A stretch of DNA of 64,000 nucleotides from Cinclus cinclus. Taxonomy: Eukaryota > Chordata > Aves > Passeriformes > Cinclidae. Location of the stretch: the NCBI RefSeq assembly GCF_963662255.1, contig NC_085046.1, positions 135,513,392-135,577,391 of the forward strand, read 5' to 3'. The notes beneath the pieces were generated by a model. That model did not search any database, was not told where the DNA came from, and worked only from the letters and a program-made list of their open reading frames with translations. The position numbers and the translations under genes were made by a program. Below, one piece after another: positions 37,505 through 49,027 of this stretch; the first letter of the stretch is position 1, and each line of letters opens with the position of its first letter.

Positions 37505-37795
37505 ATATCCCAGGCATGATGGTGTCTGGTATGGAATATCACTTTGATCAGTTTGGATCAGCTGTTCTTGCTATGCACAGTCCCAAGTTTTTTAGCAGCT
37601 TCTAACTGGCAGAGTGAGCAACACTGAAAAGTCCTCAGCACTGTTTATGAACAATCAAAACTTCAGTGTGCTTATCAATATTTTTTTATTATTTTATTTA
37701 TTTATTTTTCTCTTTCTAAACCAAAACATAGCACAGTACCATCTACTGAGAAGAAAACTAATTCTATCCCAGCTGAAAACAGGCAGTGTACAAGA
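37505..37795 (-). mobile_element. Partial ERV LTR, minus strand (family A)
   Basis: It keeps only the U3-side half of the family. In order: GGTATGGAATATCACTTTG near 37538, TCAGTTTGGATCAGCTGTTC near 37548, CACTGTTTATGAAC, AAAACATAGCACAGTACCA near 37723, CTACTGAGAAGAAAACTAA near 37743 and TTCTATCCCAGCTGAAAACAGG near 37762. A T-rich expansion interrupts it at 37680-37710. No left half or target-site duplication is visible. Confidence 0.7.
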
Positions 37796-39324
37796 CTGAC
37801 ATACTGGAAGAAATGACATTGGAAGTGTTGCACTGAGACACAAGTGAGACATTGCACTGAGGTCTCCGTACTTTAATAATGTCAGTATATGATGAAACTG
37901 ATTTTTTGAAGTTTAAGCTTTACTCTAACACAGTTTGTAAAAGTAATACAAGATTGATAAATAAATTATTGTATGTTTTGTTATTCAGAAAGTCAAACTG
38001 GATTATGTAAAGGTCTTTATACTGTGGAAACTAATTTATGAATAAAGGGAAGTGAATTTCAACTAACTAGATATTTTGTGTTATATCTTCCCTATAATAG
38101 TGGTTCACCACCACGCTGGCCTTTAAGACTTAGGGCTTATTTTATTTCTTCCTATTGGAAAGTGCTTGAAGATTTTTTTATTCTGATTAAAAATATTTCA
38201 TCTTATACTTGCAAATACTATTTTTGTAGTTTCAGAAGGATCACAGTATTTGCATACAAAATATATTTATATAAAAAGTAGGACGTTTCTTCATTTTACT
38301 AGTTATCCTAAATCAAGGCACAGATTGTAAGGCAAGCAGATGCACCTAGGTCTGTTTATCCCATTTCCTGTGTATGTTCTTGCTTTATATTTTGTTCAGT
38401 AGTATGGGTATGGAACCATATCAATCATATACATGGATCATATATTTGAGTGAGACTACATTCAGGAAATTATCTCATATATTTTGAAGTTACCAAAACG
38501 CAGGCATTTCACTCTTTCTTGTGTTTTATCTTTAGAGAAGTTCAACATTATTGAAAAACAAACAATCCAAACCAGACAATAAACAAACAAGAAAACCCCT
38601 ACAAAACAAAACAAACAAACAAAAAAATCAAATTTGGACTGTATTTGGTCTTGAGTTTTTCAGTTAAGCAAGAGACACTATGTTTTTTTCAACATGAGTT
38701 TTTCTGTTGAGTTCTACAGATATCTGTTTTATTTCTCACAAGATGTTTGAACCTACGCTATTTCTTTTGAGAAATGTTTGTTTATGTCTTAAAAGTCATG
38801 TATTTCTGTTATTAAAAATGTGCCCACTAAACTCTAGTCACAAATCTCCTCTTAACTTTTATTTGCCTTATTATAATATTTATTATTTTAATGATCAGCC
38901 TGCTTTTCTGCAGATCTGAACAGGATGTCACATTACCCCTAGAATCTGTTATAGTCACAGCTTTTCAAGATACTGCTTCCTAATCTAGTTATAATTTCCA
39001 TATTTTATTCTTATAATTTTTTTTTCCTTCAAATGAGGGGAATTCATGTTTCAATACAAAATTTGCTACATGATTACTCTGTCCTCATGATTAATTATGA
39101 TTCGTCAATCTTTGCACCATCTGGACATGTAATCAACATTGATCTGACACCTACTTCAAGAGCATATGCTTAAGTCTTTACAGGTTTGGTTTTAATATCA
39201 ATCAGTTTGGACTTTACCTAGAAAAAAATTATTCAAACATGATTCCCCTCTGACAACTATGCTTTTAAGTATATCAGTCCAATAAAGCTCATTTCAAGTA
39301 ATATCTTTTAGAATTTACAAATAT
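37796..39324. other. AT-rich DNA with an A/C-rich tract
   Basis: An A/C-rich low-complexity stretch (AAAC and ACAAA units) lies at 38555-38630. Otherwise nothing is recognised. Confidence 0.5.
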
Positions 39325-40152
39325 CATCCCAGAATGGATGATATTTGAAAACATTTTCAGAGACCGTATAGTCCAAACTCTCCTGCTTAAAAGTGGAGGC
39401 AACTAAGGCACCCTACTCAGGGCCACGTATAATCAGGTTTCCAGCAATACCAAAGAGAGAGGAGACTCCATAATTTGCACAACCTCTTGTCAACTTCTCC
39501 AAGGTTTGATTCTTACAACTTCTTCCCTTGTCCAATGCCTTGATCATCTTCACAAATTTACTTTTCCTAAAACATGATAGGTCTTTAAAACCAAATGTCA
39601 AAACTGTGACATTGAATTGTGAGCTGACCAATACTCCAATCAATCGTGTCTTTTTCCCTGATGTCTCTCCCTATAAAAATCTTAGCTGTGGATGGGAAAA
39701 GCTGGACTTTACTTGTTTTAAGGTAGTTCTTGATAGAACATCACAAATAAGTTGGCCATGATGCCATGCAGGTTGAGCAGCCTTTGCCCTGGAAATGAGC
39801 AGTATCTGCTCTTCATTTGGAGAAAAGACCCCCAGGTCCCTTTGCACAGCACTGCTTTGCAGCATCTCATTCCCTAGTCTGTAGTTACATCCAAGGTCGA
39901 CCATCCCAGGTGCAGAATCCAACACTTTCTGTCTTGAACTTTTTTTGTTTGATATATTTTGGGATTGCTCAGTCCTATGATTTGTTGAGGTCTCTCTGCA
40001 GGGCCTCCCCAGTTTTGCATCATCTGTGATCATATAGTTTGGAGTAACAGATTTTATACAGTTTTCAGCATCTCCCAGTTTTGTGTCATCTGTGAACTTG
40101 CTCAGTATCCCTTCCAGTGCTGTGTCCAAGGTCTCCAGTCTGATGTTACCCC
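39325..40152 (-). mobile_element. CR1 LINE, longest copy in the window, minus strand
   Basis: The left part reads backwards as a CR1 3' end: AGAATGG near 39332, CAGAGACCGTATAGTCCAAA near 39358, AGGAGACTCCATAATTTGCAC near 39461 and AACCTCTTGTC. The right part has reverse-complement phrases of more upstream CR1-type sequence: ACCCCCAGGTCCCTTTGCAC near 39828, TAGTCTGTAGTTACATCCAAG near 39878, CCAGGTGCAGAATCCAACACT near 39906, GAGGTCTCTCTGCAGGGCCT near 39987 and CAGTTTTGTGTCATCTGTGA near 40077. A block at 39652-39825 recurs at 36.2 kb. Open frames of up to 152 codons inside are broken remnants or antisense artefacts. Confidence 0.75.
39652..39825 (-). repeat. Copy 2 of the 165-bp duplicated block
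   Basis: Same-orientation partner of 36202-36372. Unlike copy 1 it is flanked on both sides by CR1-like sequence. Confidence 0.75.
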
Positions 40153-42887
40153 CTTAAACAAAATGTTAAATGTTGATACTGAATGTATGCTTGATGTACA
40201 CCAATCACCTTGGAAGAAAACCTCTTTCCATGCTATTACAATGGGCAATGTAACATTTCCTTCTAGTTACAAACTTATATTAGTAGTGAGAGATTCTAGC
40301 ACCTACATTTTTTTTTTTCATCTCAGTCTGGTGCTGTGGTTCCCACCAGTGCTCTCATTCTTTCTTCAGATGACATGGAGTCATCTGAACATTTCTTTGA
40401 TGTCCCATGGCTGTGCTTGAATTAACTCAGATTCATTTTTGTCCAGAAAATCTCTACAAACATAATTTATTTCACTTCCAAGTACACTTCACTATGTACT
40501 CTTCTACTGGCTATTTTGCCTACAATGCTCACACAAGAAGAATCCTCATATCCTGTGAAACAAGAGAAACCAGATTGCTGCTTTCACGACAAAAATTCCC
40601 TCAAGGAACAAGGAGGTAGAAATATGTGTGACAATAAGAAATGGCACAAGAAAAATAAGAATTAACTTGGACAGGTAACATGTTATTGCTGAACCTATTT
40701 CTGAACCTTAGCTTTGTGGCTGCAGTAATAGGGAACGGATTAATGTTTTGTATAACCAGAAAGGCATTTTTACTAATGTAGATAGATGGAAAGAAGAGCT
40801 TGGTAAGTAGATAGAAAATTAAGAAATTAATCTAGCCTACTCAAAAATTAAGGTTTCTCTGGTAAAGGAATTAAAAAATAAAAGGTATGCTTTTCCTGAA
40901 AGATTAAAATAGTTTAAGAAAATATTTTTGCATATTTTAATCATTATTTATAAAATGAGCTATTTATGTTAGTTGAGTAATTATTGCTGAAAGAATTGTA
41001 GATTTTTCTGATTTTTTTCTAAACTAAATAAAAGAGATTAGAAACCAGATAGTTGAGCTGAAGTCTTTTGGGAAATTGGAGGAATGGGTGTAATTGTGTG
41101 GGTTTTCCTTTTTTAAAATAAGGTGTGCAGATAGAAAATAATTCAAAATAGTACTAATATATCTGATTAGGAGTACACCTATCTTACCCATTAAGAAATA
41201 ACCTAAAAAAGTTCTACAAACTACTCTGTGAGGTAGAAGAATTTTAGTTTATATTTACCAAAATATAAAAAGTAAGAAGGAAATCCCTTGTCCTAACATC
41301 CTGGATTGTACTAGGTATTTTAGAAGTATTGTGACAACTTTTACTGAATGTCATTCAACTGAGATATCAAGTTGATTCTAGCAGTTCAGAATCTGATTTT
41401 ACAGTACTATCTCACCTAGGTGAGCCAGTCTAGATGACTATTAGACAATATTAGCAAGAAAAAATTCTGAAGGGAGACTAAAATTTAAATAGCATAAGTG
41501 CAAATAAGCAGAAGTGTAGATAGATAAAGGTCTAAGATGGAACCAGTAATAAATATATATGTAATATATATGTAAAATATATATACACGTGCTATATGGT
41601 CATTTGTACAAAAAGTGACAAAATGCATATTACCTATATTTGTCAGCAAAAACATATTAATAGTTTAGTACAAAAAAGAATTATTAAGTACATAGGAAAT
41701 TAACATTCCATGTTTGAATGGGAAATTACTTCAGTTGATAGAAATAGGGAGAAATACGCATTTTTTGACACAAAACAGTAAATGAAGAAAACTGTTTCCA
41801 TCCTTTTCAAACAGCACTTTGACAGCTGTTGAAGAGCAGAGCCAGAGGCATCACTTCAAGATGGTCAAGCTGAGTCACTTCTCTGGTATGCACAGGAGAA
41901 AAAAAAGAGACAAAAATCCCAAAACAAACAGAACCTTAAAAGAAATAGTGACCAATAATAATGCAGTCTTTTGCGAGAGCTATTTATTTTCAGCATTATA
42001 TGCCTTTCCATCTGATTTTTAATGGAGAAGGAGAATGTACATTCCTGCAAAGAATAAATGAAAATTTTGCTTCATCCTTCTGAGCTGGATTTACTTTCCT
42101 TATAATATGTTTCTAAAATTCATATGCAGTTCTGAAACCAATTATTGAGGTTATCTCCAGAGATCTTTTAGCAATGCTTTAAACTACAGAGGGTTAGATC
42201 TAGTGTAGATTGTTTGACATTTGAAATTGTCTTCTAGTAACAGCTTAAGAGGTGTCAATGCAGACAATATTTTATTACCTGTATGGAATTTAAAGAAAAT
42301 GTCATTACTAGAATACCAAGTTCAATGTTAATGTTTGTCAGGAAAAATTTCTAACTAGAGGTTATCTTCATTATAAAAAGTATTTTCTTCAGTCCAACTT
42401 ATGATTGAATATGTGATCTTTCTTGGATAGATGGATTTAAACTAACATGAAATACAGAATGGAGGATCCTTTATTTGCAATCCAAATCCAGTGAACCAAA
42501 TGTTAGAAAAAAAAAATTGTTTAAGGACTTTATAACCTATTCACATTAAAAAAAAATAAAAACAACAACAACAACAAAAAAACCAAACCAAAACAACAAC
42601 AAAACAAAACAAAACAAATAAACTTTGAAAATGCAGGTTACCATTTTAGAAATAATCTTTAGAAAGTACTTGTGAGACTGGTAAATCTAACAAATGTAGA
42701 GAACAGCATCAAAATGAAAGTTGATTTTCTCCTTTTGGTTTTCTGGTTTGTGGGAATACGTTTATTGTTACAATTTTATGACTTTGAACTATTTTATTTC
42801 ATCAGACCCTTGTATGCATTACCCACAGAGATGCTATCCACTGTTAATCATTCATGTAACAACAAACAGACTCAAGTCTACCACAAA
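40153..42887. other. AT-rich anonymous DNA
   Basis: No gene is seen. An (AT)n-rich patch lies at about 41555-41587 and an A/C-rich tract at 42545-42618. The stretch 41800-42060 is non-repetitive and slightly less AT-rich. Confidence 0.5.
42545..42618. repeat. A/C-rich tract with (CAA)n and (CAAAA)n
   Basis: About 75 bases of A with regularly spaced C, including CAACAACAACAA and repeated ACAAA units. Confidence 0.92.
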
Positions 42888-42962
42888 TTCAGCTAGGCTT
42901 CATTTATTGGAGGCTGGAGTAGATGACCTATAAAGGTCCCCTCCAATTAAACGTTACAATTA
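42888..42962 (+). mobile_element. Short CR1 3' terminal fragment
   Basis: GGAGGCTGGAGTAGATGACC and TATAAAGGTCCCCTCCAATT match the last 60-70 bases of a CR1 element on the plus strand. The usual ATTCTATG tail is decayed. Confidence 0.65.
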
Positions 42963-43851
42963 CTAGTTTAATCACCTTTTTAAATGGAAACTCTCTTTTC
43001 CAGTAAGGATAGAAATATTTAATTAATATATAGATGCTATACACTGTACTTTTGTTAAAAATCATCCATATTCTGTGGGTGTGTAGATGTTTTTTTCAAA
43101 AGGCATTATTTACTTCTGAAGAACAGAAAACTTAGTAAATTCACAGAGGAACTTCTAACATACAGTAGCTACAGGGGGGAAGAGCACTCCAAAATGTGCA
43201 TTATGTACAAAAGCTCAGAGTCTAACTTACCCCCAGAGTAATGCAATATGTAATGAAAAATTACCATCGGTGACTGTATGAGGAGGACAAAAAGGTTAGC
43301 CATCATAAATGCTATATTTAACATAGAAATACAGCCTATTATTTCCTTCTTCTTTCTTAAATGTCATCTGGTTTGCATTAATGAACATTGGATTTAATAA
43401 AGTTTCAGACAGCACTCCCTCACATTTAGACATTTAGAGTGAGAAATCTGACTTAAAAACTTTCTCCCTTTGAATGTTTTGATGTGCAAATATTAGGAAT
43501 ATGGTCACTTGCAATTATTGTAATAAAGGTTTCAAATATACATCGCAACAACATTTAAAAGATAAACTCGGAATAAAGAAATACAAGCTCCAAGCTTTGT
43601 ATCTTCCTTCCCCCTCCCACTGGGAGGTCAAGGCCCATGAATAATGTTTTTCAGGTCTTTTTACAACATCCCGTTATCTTCTGCAGAAATTCCACTCCCC
43701 AAGGTAGATAAAAAAACCCAAGGTAACCACAACATGTGAAAATTCCCACATCGAATATTCTTATTACAAGAGAAAAATGTGGTACCAGAGCAGTTCTCAA
43801 AGGCAAAAATAATAATAAACTATTTATTAAATGGAACCATCTTTGACATAC
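42963..43851. other. Anonymous DNA
   Basis: No gene or repeat family is recognised. Confidence 0.5.
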
Positions 43852-44441
43852 TGTCATGGTTTAACCCCTGCCAGCATCCAAGCACCAGGCAGCTGTTCAT
43901 TCACTCTTCCACCAGCAAGACTGGGGACAAGGTTGGAAGGAAAAAAGCCAGAAAACTCATTGAGATAAAGGCAACTATCAGGAAAAAAAAAAAAGCTGTG
44001 CACACAAGCAAGGCAAAGCAATAAATTAATTCACCCCTTCCCATGTGTAGGAAGTGTTCAACCATCTGCAGGAGAGCAGTGCTCCATCATGCATTATGGT
44101 GGCTTTGGAAAACAAATGCCATCAATCAGAATATCTCCCTCCTTCTCCTTCTTGCTTCCACTTAATATCCTGAGCATGATCTCATGGTCTAGAATATCCC
44201 TTTGGTCAGTTTGAGTCACCTGTGATGGTTGTGTCTCCTTTCAATTTCTCATGCACCTCCAGTCTCCAGACAAGTGTAGCAATACAAAAAGCAGAAGAGG
44301 CCTTGGCTCTGTGTATGCCCTGCTCAGCAATAGCAAAGACATCTCTATATTATCAACTCAGTGTTCACCACAAATCCATAACACAGCCCCATACCAGCCA
44401 CTGTGAAAAAAATTAACTCTACCCCAGCCAAAACCAGTGTC
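43852..44441 (-). mobile_element. ERV solo LTR, minus strand (family A), near full length
   Basis: The left edge is TGTCATGGTTTAACCCC at 43852. Family landmarks follow in order: AGCACCAGGCAGCTG near 43880, GGTCTAGAATATCCCTTTGG near 44185, TCAGTTTGAGTCACCTGTGA near 44206, a CATGCACCTCCAGTCT segment near 44251, GCAGAAGAGGCCTTGGCTCTG near 44291, CATAACACAGCCCCATACCAG near 44378, and AATTAACTCTACCCCAGCCA near 44411 before AAAACCAG. The right terminal bases are altered and no target-site duplication is visible. A 12-base A run lies near 43983. Confidence 0.85.
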
Positions 44442-45290
44442 TGTAGTCAAATAATGAGTATTATTAATTATTTTGTAACTGAAATAATTACAGAAGGTAA
44501 CAGAAATAATAGATGTTTCTTTCATTGTGCATAACCTTACATTACAGAAACATGGTACACACCAGCACTATGTTGGTATGACAGTGAATAATCAGAATTA
44601 TGATCATATTTCTTGAAGTGACAGAGAGGGTCTACCCATTTCTGCTCCACTGACAGATTCAAGATGAAATTGAATCACATAAAGATGTGAACTCTCACAA
44701 TGTTTTATTCTACAAAGATAATTATTATACAATTAGTATTTCTGAAATATAGTCCATTCTGAATATTGCAAAATACAGTGAATAAGGACAAGATAAAACA
44801 AAATTGATTAATGCAAACAAGATATAATAGCATATTAATGCATTAAACACAGGACACCTATCTGCCTTGAGTTTTGTTCCTATATGCTATTTTCTTTCTT
44901 CAAAACATCTCTCTTTATAGCTCATAAAAAATTATTTGAAAATGTGCCTCATTCCTGAAGAGGCTCAGAATTAACTAGAATTTACTTAAGTTCCTTTTGG
45001 TGACAAGATGGCTTTTTTTTTTTCTTAACAAGCTATAATTATTTGTTGTGTAGCATGAAATACCAAATTTTACTCATAATGATAGTACTAGCCTTTTCTA
45101 GAATCTCTTTCTATCAGTCAGGCAATAAAGATCAAAATATCAAATTGTGAACTCATTAAAGCAACAAATTTCATGGGTAACATATTAAGTAATGTCCCCA
45201 GTAGTGCTTAATTAACATAATCTTAAAAAAAAACCATTTTAATAAACAGCATGTGAAGATACTTTGGAATGAATGAAAGATGTCAAAAAA
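44442..45290. other. AT-rich anonymous DNA
   Basis: No gene or repeat family is recognised. Confidence 0.5.
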
Positions 45291-45802
45291 TCCTGTGTTT
45301 AATTTTGGGGCCCTCACTACAAGAGAGAAATGTTTCACTGACTGAAACATGACCAAAGAAGGGCAACAAGGATGATTAAAGGCCTGGAGCACAAGATTTA
45401 TGGGGAATAACTGAATGACCTTGGGTTGTTTAGCCTGGAAAAGAGGAGGCTCAGTGGAACCCACACCATGCTCTCTGTAAGTACCTGAAAGGAGCTTGTA
45501 GCCAGGTGGAGGTCAGCCTCTTCTCCCAGGTTATGAGTGACAGGACAAGAAGAAATGGCCTCAACCTGTCCCAGAGATGTTTTAGACTGCATACTAGGAA
45601 AAATTCCTTCACTGAAAAGCTTTGGAAGTATTGGAACTAGATGCCCAGGGAACTGGTTAAGTCCCCATTCCTGGAGTTATTGAAAAGATATATTAATGTG
45701 GCACTTGGGGACATGTTTTAGTAGTGACTTGGCAGTGTTGGATTTATATTGGACTCACTGATTTTTAAGATCTTTTCCCATTTAAATGGTTCTATGATTC
45801 TT
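45291..45802 (+). mobile_element. CR1 LINE, 3' fragment of about 510 bp
   Basis: Well-preserved CR1 3' end on the plus strand: AATTTTGGGGCCCTCACTACA near 45302, GAAGGGCAACAAGGATGATTA near 45358, GGCCTGGAGCACAAGATTTATG near 45380, GGGTTGTTTAGCCTGGAAAAG near 45423, AGTACCTGAAAGGAGCTTGTAG near 45480, CCCATTCCTGGAGTTATTGA near 45664, GGGGACATGTTTTAGTAGTG near 45707, and the terminal GGTTCTATGATTCTT at 45788-45802. The minus-strand open frames here are antisense artefacts. Confidence 0.95.
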
Positions 45803-45806
45803 GGGT

Positions 45807-45822
45807 GGGGGGGGGGGGGGGG
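45807..45822. repeat. G16 homopolymer
   Basis: An uninterrupted run of sixteen G begins five bases after the CR1 terminus. Confidence 0.98.
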
Positions 45823-46079
45823 AGGGAATATTCCAAACAGAATTTTGTAGACTAAAGAGTGCAGTGTCAAATCACTTTTTCAGGAAAAATATCTTCAGAT
45901 CTCAAGGATACTGATAGACATTTCTTTTAAAAGTTGTTATCTTGTCAATTCCTGATGAGAAATACCATATTTCCAATAATATTTCAGTTGAAGAAATTAT
46001 TTGTTTTCTGCACAGATTTGAAAAACTTGAACATTTCTGAATTGGTTCAAATTACTAATTCAAAAATGCATGTGATAGC

Positions 46080-46672
46080 TGTAGGAATTGCAAGTACAGA
46101 GAGCTCTCAGGGCGTGGTGCATACAGGATCAGAGATAGAGATCGATACAATGTCAGATCTAATGCCTTGGAGAAGGCTTGGAGAATTAGAACATTGAAAG
46201 TGAAGCAGGCATAAAACAAGATATAAAATGTTATAATAAGATATAATAAGTTCGTAGTTTAAGTAGAAATATGTTTAAGCAAACAGAGATATGCATTATG
46301 TAAGCAAAGCAATATGTTGAGAGAGTAAAAGTTTTTAAAGTTTAGTAATAAAAACTGTTATGAAGTTAGAAGCTTAAGATGTATCAATTTAGGTTCGTGA
46401 AGTGTTACAAGATTGGTTAAAAATGATGCATTGCAGCAAGCCACAAAAGCAAAGCAATTAATGACTGGTGTAAAAAGTTTTGTAGAAATATGTGATTATC
46501 TAAAAAACGAGCATAAGGCATTCTAACTAAGAATTAGATGGCTTCTGATATTATGGCATTAAATATAACACCCTTAATGTCTCACACTTCTATGAGACTG
46601 ATGCCATGAGGCAATAAATCATCTTTTAAAAAGACTCAGTTGCCCATCTCTCATGATTTTGATCTCCTAATA
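46080..46672 (+). mobile_element. ERV solo LTR, plus strand, 593 bp, defined by target duplication
   Basis: It begins TGTAGGAATTG and ends TCCTAATA. It is flanked by ATAGC at 46075-46079 and ATAGC at 46673-46677, an exact five-base duplication. TGTAGGA and the closing TCCTAATA are near inverted repeats if the terminal CA has mutated. An AATAAA signal lies at about 46613, roughly 60 bases before the end, with AT-rich TATAAAA-like sequence near 46222. The family is not named with certainty. No internal region follows. Confidence 0.65.
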
Positions 46673-47490
46673 ATAGCTATAATATTAGAACAGGAATCAT
46701 AGTAATGGAAAAAACACACAGCTTACTAGCTGTTACTGAACTAAAGCTATTCCTAAAACATCTACAAAAATTTAATAATAAAATAAAATAAAAAGACAAA
46801 ATATTTTTTCTAAAAATGAACAAAAGGTGGATTTTATGGCAAAATATTAGTTTTTTATCAGGAAAGTTCAGAAGATCCTTATTAAAAAAGCGATATGTTG
46901 CAAGGTGTTATTGTGAGTATCATGGCATTTTAAAATGTATTTAAACAATATAGTCGTCCCAAAAACATTTCATTTATTTACACTGTTGTGAACAAAATCT
47001 GTGAAAAGTAGATATGACACATGTATAATACCTTCAATGGCTGTGATGCAATAGAGGGTTAGGTAATGCTCTACTGTCCTGAGATTTGTAGAAAATTTGT
47101 AGCTTTGGGAAAAAGCTGTAAGTGAACTTCTGACAACAGCACAGAGCTATGGTCAAATGGGTCAGGTATTTCTTTAGCGACAATCACTACAAATGCTTCC
47201 AATACTGTAGCCCTGACTCAGAGGCAAGTACTCAGTTATATTTTATTTTATATTTGGTTTGCTTTCCCCCTACACCCCTCCCTCCAATTTGTTTATTCTC
47301 CTTCTCACAGTTTATTATTACAGTAAAGTTATTAAAATTGCCTAAGCCTGACAATACTGCTGAATAATACTTTTATGTGTCATGTCCATGATCACAAGTA
47401 AACTGACTCCAAACAGCAATTTTTTAGTTTCTTGTACAAAAGTACATACACAGATGAAGTTTCAAATTATAAACTTAACATGGCAAATTA
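46673..47490. other. AT-rich anonymous DNA between LTRs
   Basis: No gene or repeat family is recognised. Confidence 0.5.
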
Positions 47491-47495
47491 CAATA

Positions 47496-48159
47496 TGTTT
47501 CGGTCACCCTAAGGGTATTTTTTTCTACCTTGAAGCCTCCAGCCGATCCTAGCCCAGCTATTAGGGTCAGCAGCTTCACTGAACTCGGTGATTTTTATGA
47601 AGAAAGAAAATCTGACCCGATTGTTTGGGAACAAAAATCTTTAATAACAGAAAACTGCAAGCAGCAAGCCAAACTATTTGTATTGAATGAAGAGGGAAAG
47701 ATGGTACAGGGAGGCTAGTTCCATGAACAAGGACAATGGTAAAAAGCAAGTGCTAGGGTATGGCAGGGGTATTTATAAACTTGGAGGAGGGGAGGAATTA
47801 GGGAGTAGTTTAGGGAGCCTATCTAATAGGGAAGAGCAATTTGGAATATTAAAATTATTGCAGCAAAAAGGAACCAATGACAACAAGGGAAGCAAAGAAC
47901 TTTCTGGCAATGATCAACATACTAGAACTGGAAGATTCTGGGGATGATTTTTTACTCACCCCTACTGAGGGCTTTAAGCCATGATCCTCTGCACTTTTGT
48001 TTGGGCTAGCTCCAACAGTACCTCTTGGATCATTCATTTCTGTGATGCTAAGAAAAAAATAACTGGATCCTGTTAAAAGACTATGTTTCACAAACTCACA
48101 TATCTCCATGAATATTTGTGATTCTGGTATTGCAGAGCAAAGGATTGAGATCACAATCA
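47496..48159 (-). mobile_element. ERV solo LTR, minus strand, 664 bp, target duplication CAATA
   Basis: On the plus strand the left end is TGTTTCGGTCACC and the right end is GATCACAATCA. Flanks are CAATA at 47491-47495 and CAATA at 48160-48164. Read on the minus strand there is a TATA box (TTTATAAATACCC at about 47768-47780) and then a polyadenylation signal ATTAAA (about 47640-47645). U5 then runs to a CA terminus, the correct order for an LTR. The two open frames of 62 and 86 codons on the plus strand are antisense to the LTR and not credible genes. The inner end at 48159 depends on the target duplication. Confidence 0.65.
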
Positions 48160-48309
48160 CAATAGATTATGAATTATGACATTTTAATGCTACCCCTTTG
48201 TGGGAAGATAGGTTGTAAGAATAGTGCAGAAAGCAATTTTCCTCAATGAATTACAGCTGTACTGATTGCCGAGGAGTGGAAACAGCCTTGACTGCCCTGT
48301 GAGGATGGG

Positions 48310-48741
48310 TGTTACAAAAGAGAGTTAATTAGTTGGGTCTTGAGACCTAGAGTCTGCTGGAGCTTGGGATGAAGTCTGCTGGCTGCAAGGAAGTAAGGGA
48401 CAGGTGGTCAGGATAAGGGACAGACAAGGTAAGAGGATGCTGTGTGAGGGACAGGCAGGGTTAGGTGGCCAGGTAAGGGACAGTTTGGGGCTTAGCTAGT
48501 CATGCAGAAGGAACCTTGCAGAGAGGAGAGAAGGAGTCAGTTCTGTGTAGAGTTGCCTGTTAGAAAAGGAGTTAATACTATATGAAGTAGCTAATGAGGA
48601 AAGGACTCAATGTTGTGTGGAGCTGCCTATGAGTAAAGAAGACAGAGTTGGCTGAGAGAAGTCCACTGGGAGAAGGTACAAAAAGTATTTAATAAAGGAC
48701 TGGTGGTGATTCCAGTCTGTCTCAACATGTTATTTGCAACA
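48310..48741 (+). mobile_element. ERV solo LTR, plus strand, about 432 bp
   Basis: Candidate ends TGTTACAAA at 48310 and TTTGCAACA at 48741 are inverted repeats matching at 8 of 9 positions. Purine-rich U3 with repeated AAGGGACAG motifs (near 48404, 48424 and 48476) is followed by GGTACAAAAAG, an AATAAAGG polyadenylation signal near 48690 and a short U5 of about 50 bases. No target-site duplication is visible, so this may be a rearranged or truncated copy. Confidence 0.6.
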
Positions 48742-48931
48742 CTCCTTATATATATAATCCATAAAAAAGGAGTAAGTTTCAATCAAATGTTAAGGTTGCT
48801 TGTATTTGCATATCAGGACAATTATGTATTTGTATTTAGGTAAGAGCTACCTAATGTTATGTTTTGTTGTTGTTGCGTTCACTTCAGCCATGAATTATGC
48901 ACCTTAATGTATACTGCCATGTGGCTATTGC

Positions 48932-49027
48932 ACTTGAGCACGGTGCTTTAGTGGTGAACAGTGGTGGTGTGAAGTTTATGGTTTGACTTGGTGGTCTTAG
49001 AAGTGTTTTCTAACATTTATGATTTGT
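48932..49027 (+). mobile_element. Short CR1 3' terminal fragment
   Basis: GGTGCTTTAGTGGTGAACAG near 48941, TTTGACTTGGTGGTCTTAGA near 48981 and TTTTCTAACATTTATGATT near 49005 correspond to the last 90 or so bases of a CR1. It abuts the next LTR-derived region. Confidence 0.75.

Noticed and set aside
39671..40129. 152-codon minus-strand frame that could be part of a LINE protein
   Set aside because: It falls in CR1-like sequence, but I see no reverse transcriptase or endonuclease motif, and it is interrupted relative to any full-length protein.
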